From UBA1740 sp045587025 (GTDB lineage: Bacteria; Bacillota; Clostridia; Oscillospirales; CAG-272): a stretch of 64,000 nucleotides of DNA. The stretch spans positions 1 through 64,000 of the forward strand of contig JAZNBK010000059.1 in NCBI GenBank assembly GCA_045587025.1, written 5' to 3'. This document shows positions 23,757-33,315 of the stretch, in pieces. Within the stretch, counting starts at the first letter, position 1. Each line of letters starts with the position of its first letter. The translations under genes and the position numbers were made by a program. The notes under the pieces are model-generated. The model did no database searches. It was given only the letters and a program-made list of their open reading frames with translations, and had not been told where the DNA came from.

Positions 23757-25394
23757 ATGAGAAAGATACAGAAAAACAACCGACTGCAAAAAAAGAATCT
23801 ACTGCTTTCTTTGATTGCTTTTGCCGTCGTTGCGGTCTTGCTTCTGATAAACATAGGGCTTGACGCGCTTTTCATCGAAAAAAACGTATATATAGATATG
23901 ACCGACGAGAAGCTTTATACTCTTTCGGACGAGCTCAAGGCGGAGATAGGAGATATAAAGAAGGAGATAACTATTACCTTCTGTAACGATAAGGACTATC
24001 TTCTTTCCGATTATGAAACAAGATACGTTTACGTCATGGCGAAGGAAATCGAAAAATATTTGGACAACGTCGAGGTCGTGACGGTGAATATCGACAAGAA
24101 CCCGACGGCAGTTCAAAAATACCGTACCACGTCGGCGACGAAAATCAGAAAGAACGACGTTATAGTGAGCTGCGGAGAGAGATTCCGTATAATAGGAGCG
24201 CCTTCATTTTGGAGCTACGATTCCAACGGCGGATATTGGGCGTTTAACGGAGAGTATAAAATTGCAAACGTTCTTTTGTCGCTCTCCGCGCACGATAACC
24301 CCACCGCCTATTTCACGGTAGGGCACGGCGAGAAGGTCTACGACCCTGAAAATCCCGAGAGCGAGGAAAGCCGCGAGAGCTATGGGCTTTACCGTATTCT
24401 GCTCGACAGCGGACTTACCGTAAAGACGATAAACTTAGACGAAGAGGACATTCCAAGCGACTGTACTCTGCTTATAATGAATGCGCCGACCGAGGATTAT
24501 GTAGCCGATAGAAACGGAGAGCTTGATAAGGAAAGCTACTACTATGTAAACTATACTTCACCTATCGAAAAGATAGACAGATATATGGACGAGGTCGGCT
24601 CGGTCATGATATTTACAAATCCGTTTACAGTTCTTCCTACCCTTGAAGAATATCTGCTTGAATGGGGAATGAAGGTAGAACATTTACAGGTTAAGGACAG
24701 AAGAAACGAGGAAATGGATGCAGACCTTATTTCAGTTCGTTTTCCCGACGCGCAGGAAGCGCCCCTCGGTAGCTCGCTGTATAGCGAAATTATAAATCTG
24801 AGCAGTCCGCCGAGGGTAGTCGTTAAGGACAGCGGATATATAAGTCGGGCGTGGGATAACGACGAGATGATGTATTCTCCCCACCTTTCCGCAATGTATT
24901 CTCCCGTTTTCCTTTCCTCAGAAGAGGCGAGGGCGTATAACGGGGAGGGGCTCGTTTCGGATGTCGGCGGCGGATATCATCTCGGCGCCGTTACCGCAAA
25001 GGTAAAGACGCAGGAGGTCTCGCACTACTATTCGTATATGTTCGTCGGGGCGAGTAGCTCTCTTTGCTCATCCGAGCAGCTGCAAAACGGAACTTATGCG
25101 AACTACGACCTTCTTTTCTCGACCGTGAGAACGCTCTCGCGTACCGACGTTTATGCGAGCGATTCGCTCGGAGCGCTTTCGATGAACACCGCAAATTACG
25201 GCGGAAAGATATTGGTAAGCGACGCAATGTCCTTGGTCGAGAGAGAAATCTACGAAAACCAAAAGGTAGTTAAAACGTATAGCGCCATGAGCGCGAAGAA
25301 GGCGGCTATATTTACCGCGCTTTGCCTTGCTTTGCCGATATTGATACTGCCTTTTGCGTGCATCTACGTTTATATAAAGAGAAAATACAGGTAA
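23757..25394 (+). CDS. GldG-like ABC auxiliary membrane protein, copy 2
   Basis: The 545-residue protein has the same plan as its upstream neighbour: N-terminal helix (about 15-35), a long external part with ITITFCNDKDYLLSDYETRYVYVMAKEIEKYLDNVEV and AYFTVGHGEKVY, and a C-terminal helix ending in a basic KRKYR. The parallel words TAYFTVGHGE here and IAYFTNTHGE in copy 1 show they are paralogs. A GGAAGGAAA site precedes the start at 23757. Two different GldG-like subunits may form a heteromer. Confidence 0.85.
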   Translation: MRKIQKNNRLQKKNLLLSLIAFAVVAVLLLINIGLDALFIEKNVYIDMTDEKLYTLSDELKAEIGDIKKEITITFCNDKDYLLSDYETRYVYVMAKEIEKYLDNVEVVTVNIDKNPTAVQKYRTTSATKIRKNDVIVSCGERFRIIGAPSFWSYDSNGGYWAFNGEYKIANVLLSLSAHDNPTAYFTVGHGEKVYDPENPESEESRESYGLYRILLDSGLTVKTINLDEEDIPSDCTLLIMNAPTEDYVADRNGELDKESYYYVNYTSPIEKIDRYMDEVGSVMIFTNPFTVLPTLEEYLLEWGMKVEHLQVKDRRNEEMDADLISVRFPDAQEAPLGSSLYSEIINLSSPPRVVVKDSGYISRAWDNDEMMYSPHLSAMYSPVFLSSEEARAYNGEGLVSDVGGGYHLGAVTAKVKTQEVSHYYSYMFVGASSSLCSSEQLQNGTYANYDLLFSTVRTLSRTDVYASDSLGALSMNTANYGGKILVSDAMSLVEREIYENQKVVKTYSAMSAKKAAIFTALCLALPILILPFACIYVYIKRKYR

Positions 25395-25410
25395 AGGGGG
25401 ACGAGTGAAA

Positions 25411-27261
25411 ATGAAAAAACAAAAAAAGCTGACGCTTATACTTGCTCTCGCCTTTGCGCTATTATTGTTGCTTTATTTCTGCGTCGTTATGCCGCTCGTG
25501 AATAAAGAAGAGCCGCCACCGCCGCCGCTTGACGTGGACGAGGGCGAGGGCTTGTATCACAACATTCGCCTGCTCTATGAAAATATAGACAGAGTTGATA
25601 TCGAGAGCATAACGCTGCATAACGATACTGCCGATTATTCCTTTATAAGAAAGGACCCGGAAAAGAAAAATTCCGACTTTATTATAAAAGAGGGGGAGAA
25701 TATTTACTATCTTCCCGAATATGACTATGAAAAAATTTCCGAGATAGTCGTTGCGGCAGGCACTACCTACGTAAGAGAGAAAATAATAAACGGCGAGGTG
25801 AGCGAGGAGGTTTTTGCCGAATACGGACTTTCCCTTGCCGAAAATCCCGCATATTTTGTGCTTAAAACCTTTGACGGAAGGACCGAGAAGGTTTATATAG
25901 GCGAAAAGACGATAACCGACGGCGGATATTATCTTCGCAGAGAGGGCGTGGATGCGGTTTACGTCAGTCAAAGCGTGAATATCGGAGATGCGGTATTGAG
26001 AGCGCCTCAGTATTACGTGAAGCCGCTCTTAACCGCTATCTTCACGACTTACGGTAACTATTATACGAAGGACTTCACCGTTTGGAGTAAAAAGACGGAT
26101 GAAAACGAGCGCGTGCATAGAGACGATACCGTTCAGTTCGTGTATTACGAGCTGAAGGAGGACGGCTCCACATCCGAGAAAATGGAGGGAAGCGCAGACC
26201 TTCGTGATATGCAGGTCGCTATAAAGGACGCTTTTGAGGGCAAAAGGATAGGCGACGGCGACTTTACCTTTGTGAGAAAATATGTCGACAATTACGAGGA
26301 TAAGAATTTAGCGGGCAGAAGCGTGACATACTATGTAGAAAAGATTATAGGAATTGACCGTCTTGAAATCTGTCTTAATTACATTAACACCGCCGAGCGC
26401 TCGCTCTTTTCTGCCGGAGATATCTATGCGATAACAGACCCGAGAGATAAGCGGAGCTATACCCCCAACACCGATATGTATATGACGATATTAGATGGCA
26501 TTGCGGCAATGGAAGGAGCTGAGACGGTAGCGATAGGCGTTTCTGCCGAAAAGATAGCGGAATACGGTCTCGGCGCATATAAAATCTACTACGAAACACC
26601 GCAAACTATAAAGACGGTGGCAAACTCGAACGACGTGATAACCTCAAATCATATGACTAATATGTTATATGTGAGCGAAAGACAGGAGGACGGAACGTAT
26701 TTTGTCGGAAGCTTGCTTTTCGATATTATAGCGAAGGTGGACGCAGAGACGCTCGATTATCTCTCTTGGCCCTTCTCTAAGTGGGTATCGAACAAGCCGT
26801 TCAGTATAAATATAAACGATATAGCTCTCACTCAATTCAGATTTTCATACGCCGACGCGAATGAAACGCACAGCTTCTATCCGATAACCAATATGCTCGG
26901 CGAAAAGAACGGAATAGACAGAGTGCTTCACGAGGAGAGCGGGAAAAACGTTTCTGTAAACAATTATAGACAACTCTTTATGGTGCTTCTCACGACCTAT
27001 TTCTCGGGAGATTACGACGGAGAAAGGGAAGCGACTGAAATAATTTCAGACAAAGAGGGCTGTATACTTACGCTTGAGATAGAGCTGAAGAACGGGGAAG
27101 GACGAGAATGGAAGTTCTACCCCTACACCGAAAGAAAGGTTTTGGTTTCTGTTGACGGCGGCGCGTATTTCTATATAAACTCGTCTGAGGTCGAAAAGCT
27201 TTACAACGATATTCAGCTTCTCCTTGACGGAAAAGCTCTCGACTACGAGAAGAAGTATTAA
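25411..27261 (+). CDS. DUF4340 membrane-anchored protein
   Basis: This 616-residue protein has one N-terminal membrane helix (KLTLILALAFALLLLLYFCV) and a proline run (EEPPPPPLD), then a large external part of repeated beta-rich units with Y-G-L-(S/A) and F-DGRTEKVYIGEKT patterns, as in DUF4340. These proteins usually accompany GldG-type sets. It starts either at GTG 25405 or ATG 25411; I choose the ATG because it is 10 bases from AGGGGG while the GTG is only 4. It is last in the operon, and no terminator is obvious. Confidence 0.85.
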   Translation: MKKQKKLTLILALAFALLLLLYFCVVMPLVNKEEPPPPPLDVDEGEGLYHNIRLLYENIDRVDIESITLHNDTADYSFIRKDPEKKNSDFIIKEGENIYYLPEYDYEKISEIVVAAGTTYVREKIINGEVSEEVFAEYGLSLAENPAYFVLKTFDGRTEKVYIGEKTITDGGYYLRREGVDAVYVSQSVNIGDAVLRAPQYYVKPLLTAIFTTYGNYYTKDFTVWSKKTDENERVHRDDTVQFVYYELKEDGSTSEKMEGSADLRDMQVAIKDAFEGKRIGDGDFTFVRKYVDNYEDKNLAGRSVTYYVEKIIGIDRLEICLNYINTAERSLFSAGDIYAITDPRDKRSYTPNTDMYMTILDGIAAMEGAETVAIGVSAEKIAEYGLGAYKIYYETPQTIKTVANSNDVITSNHMTNMLYVSERQEDGTYFVGSLLFDIIAKVDAETLDYLSWPFSKWVSNKPFSININDIALTQFRFSYADANETHSFYPITNMLGEKNGIDRVLHEESGKNVSVNNYRQLFMVLLTTYFSGDYDGEREATEIISDKEGCILTLEIELKNGEGREWKFYPYTERKVLVSVDGGAYFYINSSEVEKLYNDIQLLLDGKALDYEKKY

Positions 27262-27287
27262 AGAGAGCGGCGGAAGATATAAAACTG

Positions 27288-27316
27288 TTGCAATTTTAAT
27301 AATAATATGATATAAT
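27288..27316 (+). promoter_or_regulatory. Sigma-A promoter of the lipoprotein-rnhA cluster
   Basis: TTGCAA (27288-27293) and a perfect TATAAT (27311-27316) are 17 bp apart, upstream of the first trigger-factor-like lipoprotein. Confidence 0.8.
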
Positions 27317-27373
27317 CACAATGTTGATTAAATTCAAAATAAAAAGCAATTCAAAGAAAAAGAGGAAAAACTA

Positions 27374-28945
27374 ATGAAAACAAAAATTTTGAGCGTATTT
27401 TTGGCGGCAGTTATGCTTTTGTCCGTCGTTATGCTTGTCGGATGCGGCAAAAAAAAGTTTGATTATGAAGGCGAGGATTTATCCAAATATATTTCCTACG
27501 CAGTCGCCGATTATCGAAATCTTCCCATCGAAATAGAGACGAATATAACCGACGACTCGGTTATCGACGCAACTGTCGATAAGCTCGAGGCGTTGAGCGA
27601 GACCGATAAAGCGCTCGTGTTCGCTTCCGACCGCGCGGTAGCGGAAAACGATATCGTCGCTTTGTATTACAGAGGCGTTACCTACGACAGCGAGGGCGTT
27701 GAGACGGAATTTACAGGCGGAACATATCTTGGCGAAGAGAAGCCCTATCTGCTTTGGGTCGGCTCGGATAGCTTCATCCCCGGCTTTGAGGACGCTTTGG
27801 TAGGAATCGTTCCTAATGAAACGTCTGTAACCGAAAGAACCGACGGAACGGTTGCGGCTGACGATATAGTTGTTCTCGACATCTCAGGTCTTTATGACGG
27901 AGATGAGGGATATATTAAGTATGAAAATTTGGCTACGAAGCTTTCTGAAACAACTGCCTTTGAAAAGGCGATAGCAGACGAGCTTGTAGGAGAAAAGGTG
28001 GGCGAGAAGCTCATATTTGACCTTGACCTTGAAGTAAACGTAAACGGAAAGAAGGAAACGAAGAACGTTACCTTCGCCGCTACCGTTAAAAAGGTGCTTG
28101 AGCTTAACGCAAAGAAGATATCCGTTAAGTTCCCTGCGGAATACGACCAATCTCTTGCGGGAAAGGACGCGTATTTCTATATAGTTATCGAAAATCTCGC
28201 AACCCTTGACAGCGCAACTCTTGAAAAGCTCGGATATTCAGGCGAGGGCGAGGATGTTCTCTCTGCTTATAAGGCGAGCGTAAAGGAATCGCTTATTAAG
28301 GAGTATGCCGAAAAGCAGGAAAAGGAAGAAACATTCGCAGATTTGGTAATGGCTACTCTTTGGGACGCGCTTCTTGAAAACATCAGCGTTAACGAATATC
28401 CCGCAGGTACTATAGATAGCTATATCAAGACCGAAAAGAACAATCTCGAATTTGAGTATTACGCATCTCAGGACGCTGCAACCTATCAGGCGCAGTACGA
28501 TACCCTTGAGGATTACGCAAAGGCGAAGTACGGCGAGACCGATTATGACGCTGTAATCGAGGAGAACGCAAAGGCGTTCGTTAAGGGCAAGCTTGCTCTC
28601 TACGCAATGGCGAAGGCAGAGGGCGTAGCGGACGTCAGCAGCGCAGAGAAGAAGGAAATGAAGGAAGAATTGATAGTTCAGTACGAGGAGTATTACAATC
28701 AGATGTACTCTCTCTATAACAGCATCTTCGGCTACGGCTATTCCGAGAGCGACTTGAAGGCGCTTGCAAAGAACGCAGCAGAATCGACAGTTCAGTCGAT
28801 GAACGACACCTATCTGACCGAGGCGACCATTAAAAACAAGCTTTTGGAAAAGCTTTACGCAGAGTATAACACCGCATTTGACGGCGGCTTGATTAACTGG
28901 GTGAGCGCAGACGAGGCGCAGGAAGAAGTAGAGGAACAAGAATAA
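27374..28945 (+). CDS. Lipoprotein with FKBP and trigger-factor-like chaperone domains
   Basis: The 523-residue protein has a signal peptide and lipobox (LVGC, Cys24), so it would be anchored outside. Residues about 90-160 resemble the trigger factor prolyl isomerase (NDIVALYYRGVTYDS, then FIPGFEDALVGIVPNET). The C-terminal half (VNEYPAGTIDSYI, then a helical region with AVIEENAKAFVKGKLALYAMAKAEGV) is like the trigger factor chaperone arm. The ribosome-binding domain is absent. It is therefore an extracytoplasmic folding factor by inference. A paralog lies 3' of rnhA. The C-terminus is acidic (EEVEEQE). Confidence 0.85.
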   Translation: MKTKILSVFLAAVMLLSVVMLVGCGKKKFDYEGEDLSKYISYAVADYRNLPIEIETNITDDSVIDATVDKLEALSETDKALVFASDRAVAENDIVALYYRGVTYDSEGVETEFTGGTYLGEEKPYLLWVGSDSFIPGFEDALVGIVPNETSVTERTDGTVAADDIVVLDISGLYDGDEGYIKYENLATKLSETTAFEKAIADELVGEKVGEKLIFDLDLEVNVNGKKETKNVTFAATVKKVLELNAKKISVKFPAEYDQSLAGKDAYFYIVIENLATLDSATLEKLGYSGEGEDVLSAYKASVKESLIKEYAEKQEKEETFADLVMATLWDALLENISVNEYPAGTIDSYIKTEKNNLEFEYYASQDAATYQAQYDTLEDYAKAKYGETDYDAVIEENAKAFVKGKLALYAMAKAEGVADVSSAEKKEMKEELIVQYEEYYNQMYSLYNSIFGYGYSESDLKALAKNAAESTVQSMNDTYLTEATIKNKLLEKLYAEYNTAFDGGLINWVSADEAQEEVEEQE

Positions 28946-28970
28946 ATATCATATAAGGGCGGTGCTTTGG

Positions 28971-29405
28971 GTGAAGAAGGTATCAATTTATACCGACGGC
29001 GCGTGCCGAGGTAACCCGGGCGCCGGCGGCTGGGGAGCCATTCTGGTTTACGGAAAAGCAGAAAAGGAGCTTTCGGGCGGCGAGGCGCAGACCACGAACA
29101 ACCGAATGGAGCTAACCGCGGCGATAGAGGGGCTTTCCGCCCTGCGTGAGCCGTGCGAGGTTACACTTTATTCCGATTCTAAATATATGGTAGACGCCAT
29201 CAATCTCGGCTGGGCAGAGGGGTGGCAGAAAAGCAACTGGAAAAAGGGAAAGGCGAAGAACCCGGATTTGTGGGAAAAGCTTTTAGCCCTGCTCGGCAAA
29301 CATAAGGTTACAGTCCTTTGGGTAAAGGGACATAACGGTCATGAGTACAACGAGCGCTGCGATGCACTTGCTACGTCCAAGGCAGATTTATACAAGGCAG
29401 AATAA
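28971..29405 (+). CDS. rnhA: Ribonuclease HI
   Basis: RNase H removes RNA from RNA-DNA hybrids. The 144-residue protein opens with KVSIYTDGACRGNPGAGGWG and holds the acidic residues of the active site: Asp in YTDGA, Glu in NRMELTAA, Asp in YSDSKY, and the C-terminal NERCDALA. I choose the GTG at 28971, which gives the family-typical N-terminus and has GGCGGTG about 6 bases upstream; GTG 28962 is an alternative. It lies between the two lipoprotein paralogs, close enough for one transcript. Confidence 0.95.
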   Translation: MKKVSIYTDGACRGNPGAGGWGAILVYGKAEKELSGGEAQTTNNRMELTAAIEGLSALREPCEVTLYSDSKYMVDAINLGWAEGWQKSNWKKGKAKNPDLWEKLLALLGKHKVTVLWVKGHNGHEYNERCDALATSKADLYKAE

Positions 29406-29440
29406 GCGCTTTTGCACAATACATTTAGGAGAAAAAAACA

Positions 29441-30979
29441 ATGAAAAAGATTTTATCAATATTCCTTGCTTTCGTAATGCTCTTTTCGGTTGTCGTAGGC
29501 ATGGCATCCTGCAAAAAGGACAAGGGCGGCGAGGAGAACAGCGCATTCGATTTTTCGAAGGAGAAAATGAGCAAGTATATTTCTCTCGACAGAAGCGATT
29601 ATATAGGCGTAGATATCGAAGTAGACGTAAATCCCGAAATCACGAAAAAGGACGTTGACGAATACGTTGATTATATCCTCGAAAGCGTAGCGGAAAGAAA
29701 GACGCTTTCAGACGTGGCGGTTGAAGACGGAGACGTCGTTGCGCTTTATTTCAGAGGCGTTTGCGACGGCGTTGAATTTGAGGGCGGCAGCAATATGTCC
29801 GACAAAACGCCTGCATCCTTGGAAATCGGCTCGGGTATGTTTATTCCCGGCTTTGAGGAAGCTTTGATAGGCATTGTTCCCAACACGACCGCGTTTACGA
29901 GAATAGATTCAGGTACGATAAAGGGAGATTACGTTGTTTACGTTTCATATTCCTATACCTACAAAGACGAGACGGGCAAAGAAAAGAAGGGTGAGGTTAA
30001 GGAAGAGAGAATCGACCTTGCCGATACCGATAAGGAGATTTTCGCTTCACAGATTATAGGTAAATCTATCGGTACAGAAATAAATTTTGACGCCGACATC
30101 GACCTTACGGGCGACGGCGTAAACGAGAACGCAAGCATTAAATTGAAGGTTACCTTCGCTGCAATTGAGGAAGCTACGCCTATTACCGTTACGTTCCCGG
30201 ATCCTTATAAATCAAACGAGGAGCTTTCAGGCAAGGAGGCGGTATTCTATGTAGTAATTAAGGAGCTGGCAAGAAAAGATATTCCCGAATTTACAGCAGA
30301 CCTTATAACAGGAAAGCTCGGCTATAAGAGCGAGGCGGGAGCAACGGGTGACGCTCTCATTGAGGAGTTTTGCCAAGTTATAGAGGAGGGCTTGAAGGAG
30401 GAGAGAGCAACACAAATTGAGAACTTAGCTCTTGACAAGCTTTTCGCATCGCTTTATGAAAAGGCAGTCGTAAAGGAATATCCCGAGCAGGCGGTAGCGG
30501 AAGCGACGGCGTACTATAAGGAAGCTCTTAAATCCACCTTTGAGCAGTATAAAGCGTATTATTCCGATTTCCCCTATGAAACCGAGGCGGAGTTTGCGCC
30601 CGATTTCTTCGGCCCTGATTTCAACAAGGAAGCGGACTTTGAGGTAGCGATTGACGAATACGCAAAGCTTTCGGTTCTTTCCCAGATGATACAGTTCTAC
30701 ATCTTGCAAGAGGAAAAGATAGATTATAAGGACAAGGAAGAAAAGGAAAGCACTCTTAAATCGCTCTCCGAGTATTACGCGAGCTATTATACTCAGATGT
30801 ACGGTCAGCAGGTAACGCCCGACCAGATTCTTGCAGACGGCGGAGAGGAAGCGCTGCTTCAGGAAGGACTTATGAACAAGGTCTATGAAATGCTTATCGA
30901 AAAGAATATGATAAAGGAAAATATTGTTGAACAGTCCGAAGCAGAGACAGAGGGCGAAGCTGAGGAAGAAGCAGAATAA
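29441..30979 (+). CDS. Second FKBP/trigger-factor-like lipoprotein
   Basis: The 512-residue protein has a lipobox (MASC, Cys24) and the same domain plan as the gene at 27374: a FKBP-like part (GDVVALYFRGVCDGVEF, then FIPGFEEALIGIVPNTT), a beta-rich middle, and a helical C-terminal arm (EEYPEQ-like VKEYPEQAVAEATAYY). The tail is very acidic (SEAETEGEAEEEAE). It is clearly a paralog of the first, showing a duplication with rnhA in between. A GGAGAA site precedes the ATG. It is followed by a strong terminator. Confidence 0.85.
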   Translation: MKKILSIFLAFVMLFSVVVGMASCKKDKGGEENSAFDFSKEKMSKYISLDRSDYIGVDIEVDVNPEITKKDVDEYVDYILESVAERKTLSDVAVEDGDVVALYFRGVCDGVEFEGGSNMSDKTPASLEIGSGMFIPGFEEALIGIVPNTTAFTRIDSGTIKGDYVVYVSYSYTYKDETGKEKKGEVKEERIDLADTDKEIFASQIIGKSIGTEINFDADIDLTGDGVNENASIKLKVTFAAIEEATPITVTFPDPYKSNEELSGKEAVFYVVIKELARKDIPEFTADLITGKLGYKSEAGATGDALIEEFCQVIEEGLKEERATQIENLALDKLFASLYEKAVVKEYPEQAVAEATAYYKEALKSTFEQYKAYYSDFPYETEAEFAPDFFGPDFNKEADFEVAIDEYAKLSVLSQMIQFYILQEEKIDYKDKEEKESTLKSLSEYYASYYTQMYGQQVTPDQILADGGEEALLQEGLMNKVYEMLIEKNMIKENIVEQSEAETEGEAEEEAE

Positions 30980-31000
30980 TTCTTAAAAAAGAATAAAACG

Positions 31001-31046
31001 AAAAAGAACAGATTTCACTTCACACAAAACGAAATCTGTTCTTTTT
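31001..31046. terminator. Bidirectional intrinsic terminator
   Basis: A perfect 16-bp inverted repeat (31001-31016 with 31031-31046) with a 14-nt loop has T at one end and A at the other. It lies after the plus-strand lipoprotein and about 107 bp after the minus-strand flavin reductase, so it may serve both. Confidence 0.85.
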
Positions 31047-31153
31047 ATATGCCAAAAGCAGCCTTTGGCAAGCTTGAAGGACGTAACGAAAAACGAGGGG
31101 GCGAAGGTTTTCGCAAGGGATAGAATATTTCCCCGCCGTAGCCCGTAAGGTCG

Positions 31154-31720
31154 TTATTTTTTTCTTTTGTCGGTGGAAAAGCCGAATTTACCCAGCTTTT
31201 TGCCGAGCGTATAATATTCGCCGTGGGCGAATGCGCAGAGGTTCGCTCTTTCGATACAAAGCTTGCCCTTTTCGTCTAATAGGCGTTCGTCGACAGAAAC
31301 GGAAAGAATATCGGCGACAAACATATCGTGCGAGCCGAGCGGAACGACGTCGCAGACACGACATTCAAGCGAAATGGGACATTCTGCTATCGTAGGCGCA
31401 GAAACCGTCTTTGACGCTATCCCGGTAAGAGAGCATTTTTTAAATTTGTCTACCTTTGCCCCTGTATAAATACCGCAAAAATCTACCGTTCTTGCGAGCG
31501 AGGCAGGAGGGAGATTGATAACAAATTCGCCCGTCTGCTTTAAAAGCTGATAGGAATGTCTTTGGGGGCGAACCGAAATATAGGTTTTCGGGGGATGAGA
31601 ATTTAAAATACCCGTCCAGGCGACGGTTATAATATTAGAGCTTTCCATATCCCCACAGCTGACCATACAGGGTGGCACGGGGGCGAGCAGGGTGCTGCCG
31701 TTCCAATTTTGTCTTGACAT
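31154..31720 (-). CDS. Flavin reductase family protein
   Basis: This 188-residue FMN-binding split-barrel protein has the family pattern LLAPVPPCMVSCGD, ITVAWTGILNSHPPKTYISVRP, GEFVINLP and a final segment ending in GKKLGKFGFS. Such proteins reduce free flavin or use bound FMN for small electron transfers; substrate cannot be told. The start at 31720 is chosen for its GGAG site 7 bases upstream. It lies 23 bp after the SDR gene on the same strand, so both are probably in the rnc transcript. Confidence 0.88.
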   Translation of the reverse strand: MSRQNWNGSTLLAPVPPCMVSCGDMESSNIITVAWTGILNSHPPKTYISVRPQRHSYQLLKQTGEFVINLPPASLARTVDFCGIYTGAKVDKFKKCSLTGIASKTVSAPTIAECPISLECRVCDVVPLGSHDMFVADILSVSVDERLLDEKGKLCIERANLCAFAHGEYYTLGKKLGKFGFSTDKRKK

Positions 31721-31743
31721 AACATCTCCAAGGATTTGTAAAC

Positions 31744-32514
31744 TTATTTTTGCATTTTGAGCCAAGCTTTCGTAAGCAGGCAGTCGGGAAGGAGCTTAAA
31801 GAGCAGATGCTGGAGCTTCGTAAACCAATTTGTAACCGACATTACTTTACCTTTTTTTGCGTCCTTTATCGCCTTTGCGACGACTCGGTCAACCCGAAGC
31901 AACGGCTTCATTGACGACGCTTTCGGCCCCTTTGCGCCGGGAATATCGGTCGCCTTTCCGAGAAACTCGGTATCTACCCAGCCGGGACAAAAGGCGGTTG
32001 CGCTGATTCCAAGCCCTTTAAGCTCGTATTTGAGCGCCTTTGTGTAATGAAGCACGAACGCCTTGCTTGACGCGTATATATTGAAGTTAGGCAGGGGAGT
32101 GAAGCAGGAAGCGCTTCCAAGCTCGATAATATGAGCGCCTCTCTGCATATAAGGGATAGTCATATGAGTAATAAGCACGGTCGCCTTTATATTCAGGTCA
32201 AGCATACGGGAAACCTCCTCGTCGGAAATCTCACTGTAATCGCCGAATTTACCGAAGCCCGAGGCGTTTATAAGATACTTCACCTGCGGCTTTTCCTCCT
32301 GCAAGGCAAGGCGGAGCTTTTCTATACCCTCGCTCGTTGTGAGGTCTGCCGAAATAACCTTGGCGTTTCCGCCAAGCTCTTCCTTTAATTTCAAAAGACG
32401 GTCCTCTCGCCTTGCTATCAGATAGAACTCGTCTGCTTCCTTTGCGTTATAAAGCTGTAGGGCGAACTCTCTGCCAATGCCTGACGACGCCCCGGTAATA
32501 ATAGCTACCGACAT
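31744..32514 (-). CDS. Short-chain dehydrogenase/reductase
   Basis: The 256-residue Rossmann enzyme has TGASSGIG at 7-14 for NAD(P) binding, the NASG motif near 83-86, and a catalytic set Ser134, Tyr147 and Lys151 (in YASSK). The C-terminal part (NWFTKLQHLLFKLLPDCLLTKAWLKMQK) is hydrophobic and basic, as in members acting on lipid-like substrates near membranes. The start at 32514 has AAGGAG. The gene begins right after the rnc stop, and the gap holds a palindrome. The substrate is unknown. Confidence 0.9.
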   Translation of the reverse strand: MSVAIITGASSGIGREFALQLYNAKEADEFYLIARREDRLLKLKEELGGNAKVISADLTTSEGIEKLRLALQEEKPQVKYLINASGFGKFGDYSEISDEEVSRMLDLNIKATVLITHMTIPYMQRGAHIIELGSASCFTPLPNFNIYASSKAFVLHYTKALKYELKGLGISATAFCPGWVDTEFLGKATDIPGAKGPKASSMKPLLRVDRVVAKAIKDAKKGKVMSVTNWFTKLQHLLFKLLPDCLLTKAWLKMQK

Positions 32515-32531
32515 TTTCGTTCTCCTTTGTT

Positions 32532-32547
32532 GTAAATAATTATTTGC
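32532..32547. promoter_or_regulatory. 16-bp near-palindrome across the rnc stop codon
   Basis: It matches GTAAATAATTATTTAC at 15 of 16 positions and lies 4 bases before the AAGGAG of the SDR gene. The same arrangement, including the AACA between palindrome and ribosome-binding site, is seen at rsmD. Confidence 0.4.
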
Positions 32548-33289
32548 TTGCGTTCGACAAAAGCGTTTCGTAGGTCTTGCTTGCGGCGTCGCTTTCTGCC
32601 GATTTTTTGTTCTTTCCCTCGCCGACGGCGTAATCTCTGCCCTCAATTTTGCAGATAACCTTATATTGCTTTTCGTGGTCAGGGCCTATTTCTGCGACGA
32701 CCTCGTAAATAGGTCTTTGCATAGAGCGCGCCTGACACCATTCCTGGAGCAGATTTTTACTGCTTCGCATATGCGGCTGTCTGTTCTTCTCAAAATAGCG
32801 GTCGACGTCTAACATACGGTCGATGACCTCAAGCACGACAGCCATGTTTTTACCGCAGTCAAAATAGAGAGCGCCTATAATGCTCTCGAAAAGGTCCTCC
32901 ATTACGGAGGGCTGCGTTGCAATATTCATCTTCTCGTCGCCTCGGTTGAGAAGCAGGTGTTCGTAGAGTCCCAGCTCTTTAATTCTTGCGGAAAGCATAC
33001 TCTTGTCGCTGAGCTTGCTTTTGATGTTGGAAAAATCGCCCTCATCAAGCTCGCTCACGATTCCGCTCGCTCCGATTTTCGAATATTTTTCCATAAGAAT
33101 CGTGATGATAGCGCCGCCAAGCACGCTATCTCCGCAAAACTCCAGAATCTCGTTGCTTTGAATTTCCATACCTGCCTGACGCATTTCGTTACAGTAGGAC
33201 GCGCGGGAGAACGCCTGCTTTAAAAGCGCCTTGTTATTAAATATATATCCGATTTTTGCTTCGATAGACGAGCAGTCAAATTTTTTCAT
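32540..33289 (-). CDS. rnc: Ribonuclease III
   Basis: RNase III cuts double-stranded RNA in rRNA processing. The 249-residue protein has the signature NEILEFCGDSVLGG, with catalytic acidic residues there and in MEDLFESIIGAL. A double-stranded RNA-binding domain fills about 175-245 (NLLQEWCQARSMQRPIYEVV, then GKNKKSAESDAASKTYE). This excludes Mini-III, which lacks that domain. The start at 33289 is chosen for AAGGAC upstream. coaD lies 26 bp before it. Confidence 0.95.
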   Translation of the reverse strand: MKKFDCSSIEAKIGYIFNNKALLKQAFSRASYCNEMRQAGMEIQSNEILEFCGDSVLGGAIITILMEKYSKIGASGIVSELDEGDFSNIKSKLSDKSMLSARIKELGLYEHLLLNRGDEKMNIATQPSVMEDLFESIIGALYFDCGKNMAVVLEVIDRMLDVDRYFEKNRQPHMRSSKNLLQEWCQARSMQRPIYEVVAEIGPDHEKQYKVICKIEGRDYAVGEGKNKKSAESDAASKTYETLLSNASK

Positions 33290-33315
33290 ATATGAAGTCC
33301 TTTTCATTAGGAAAA

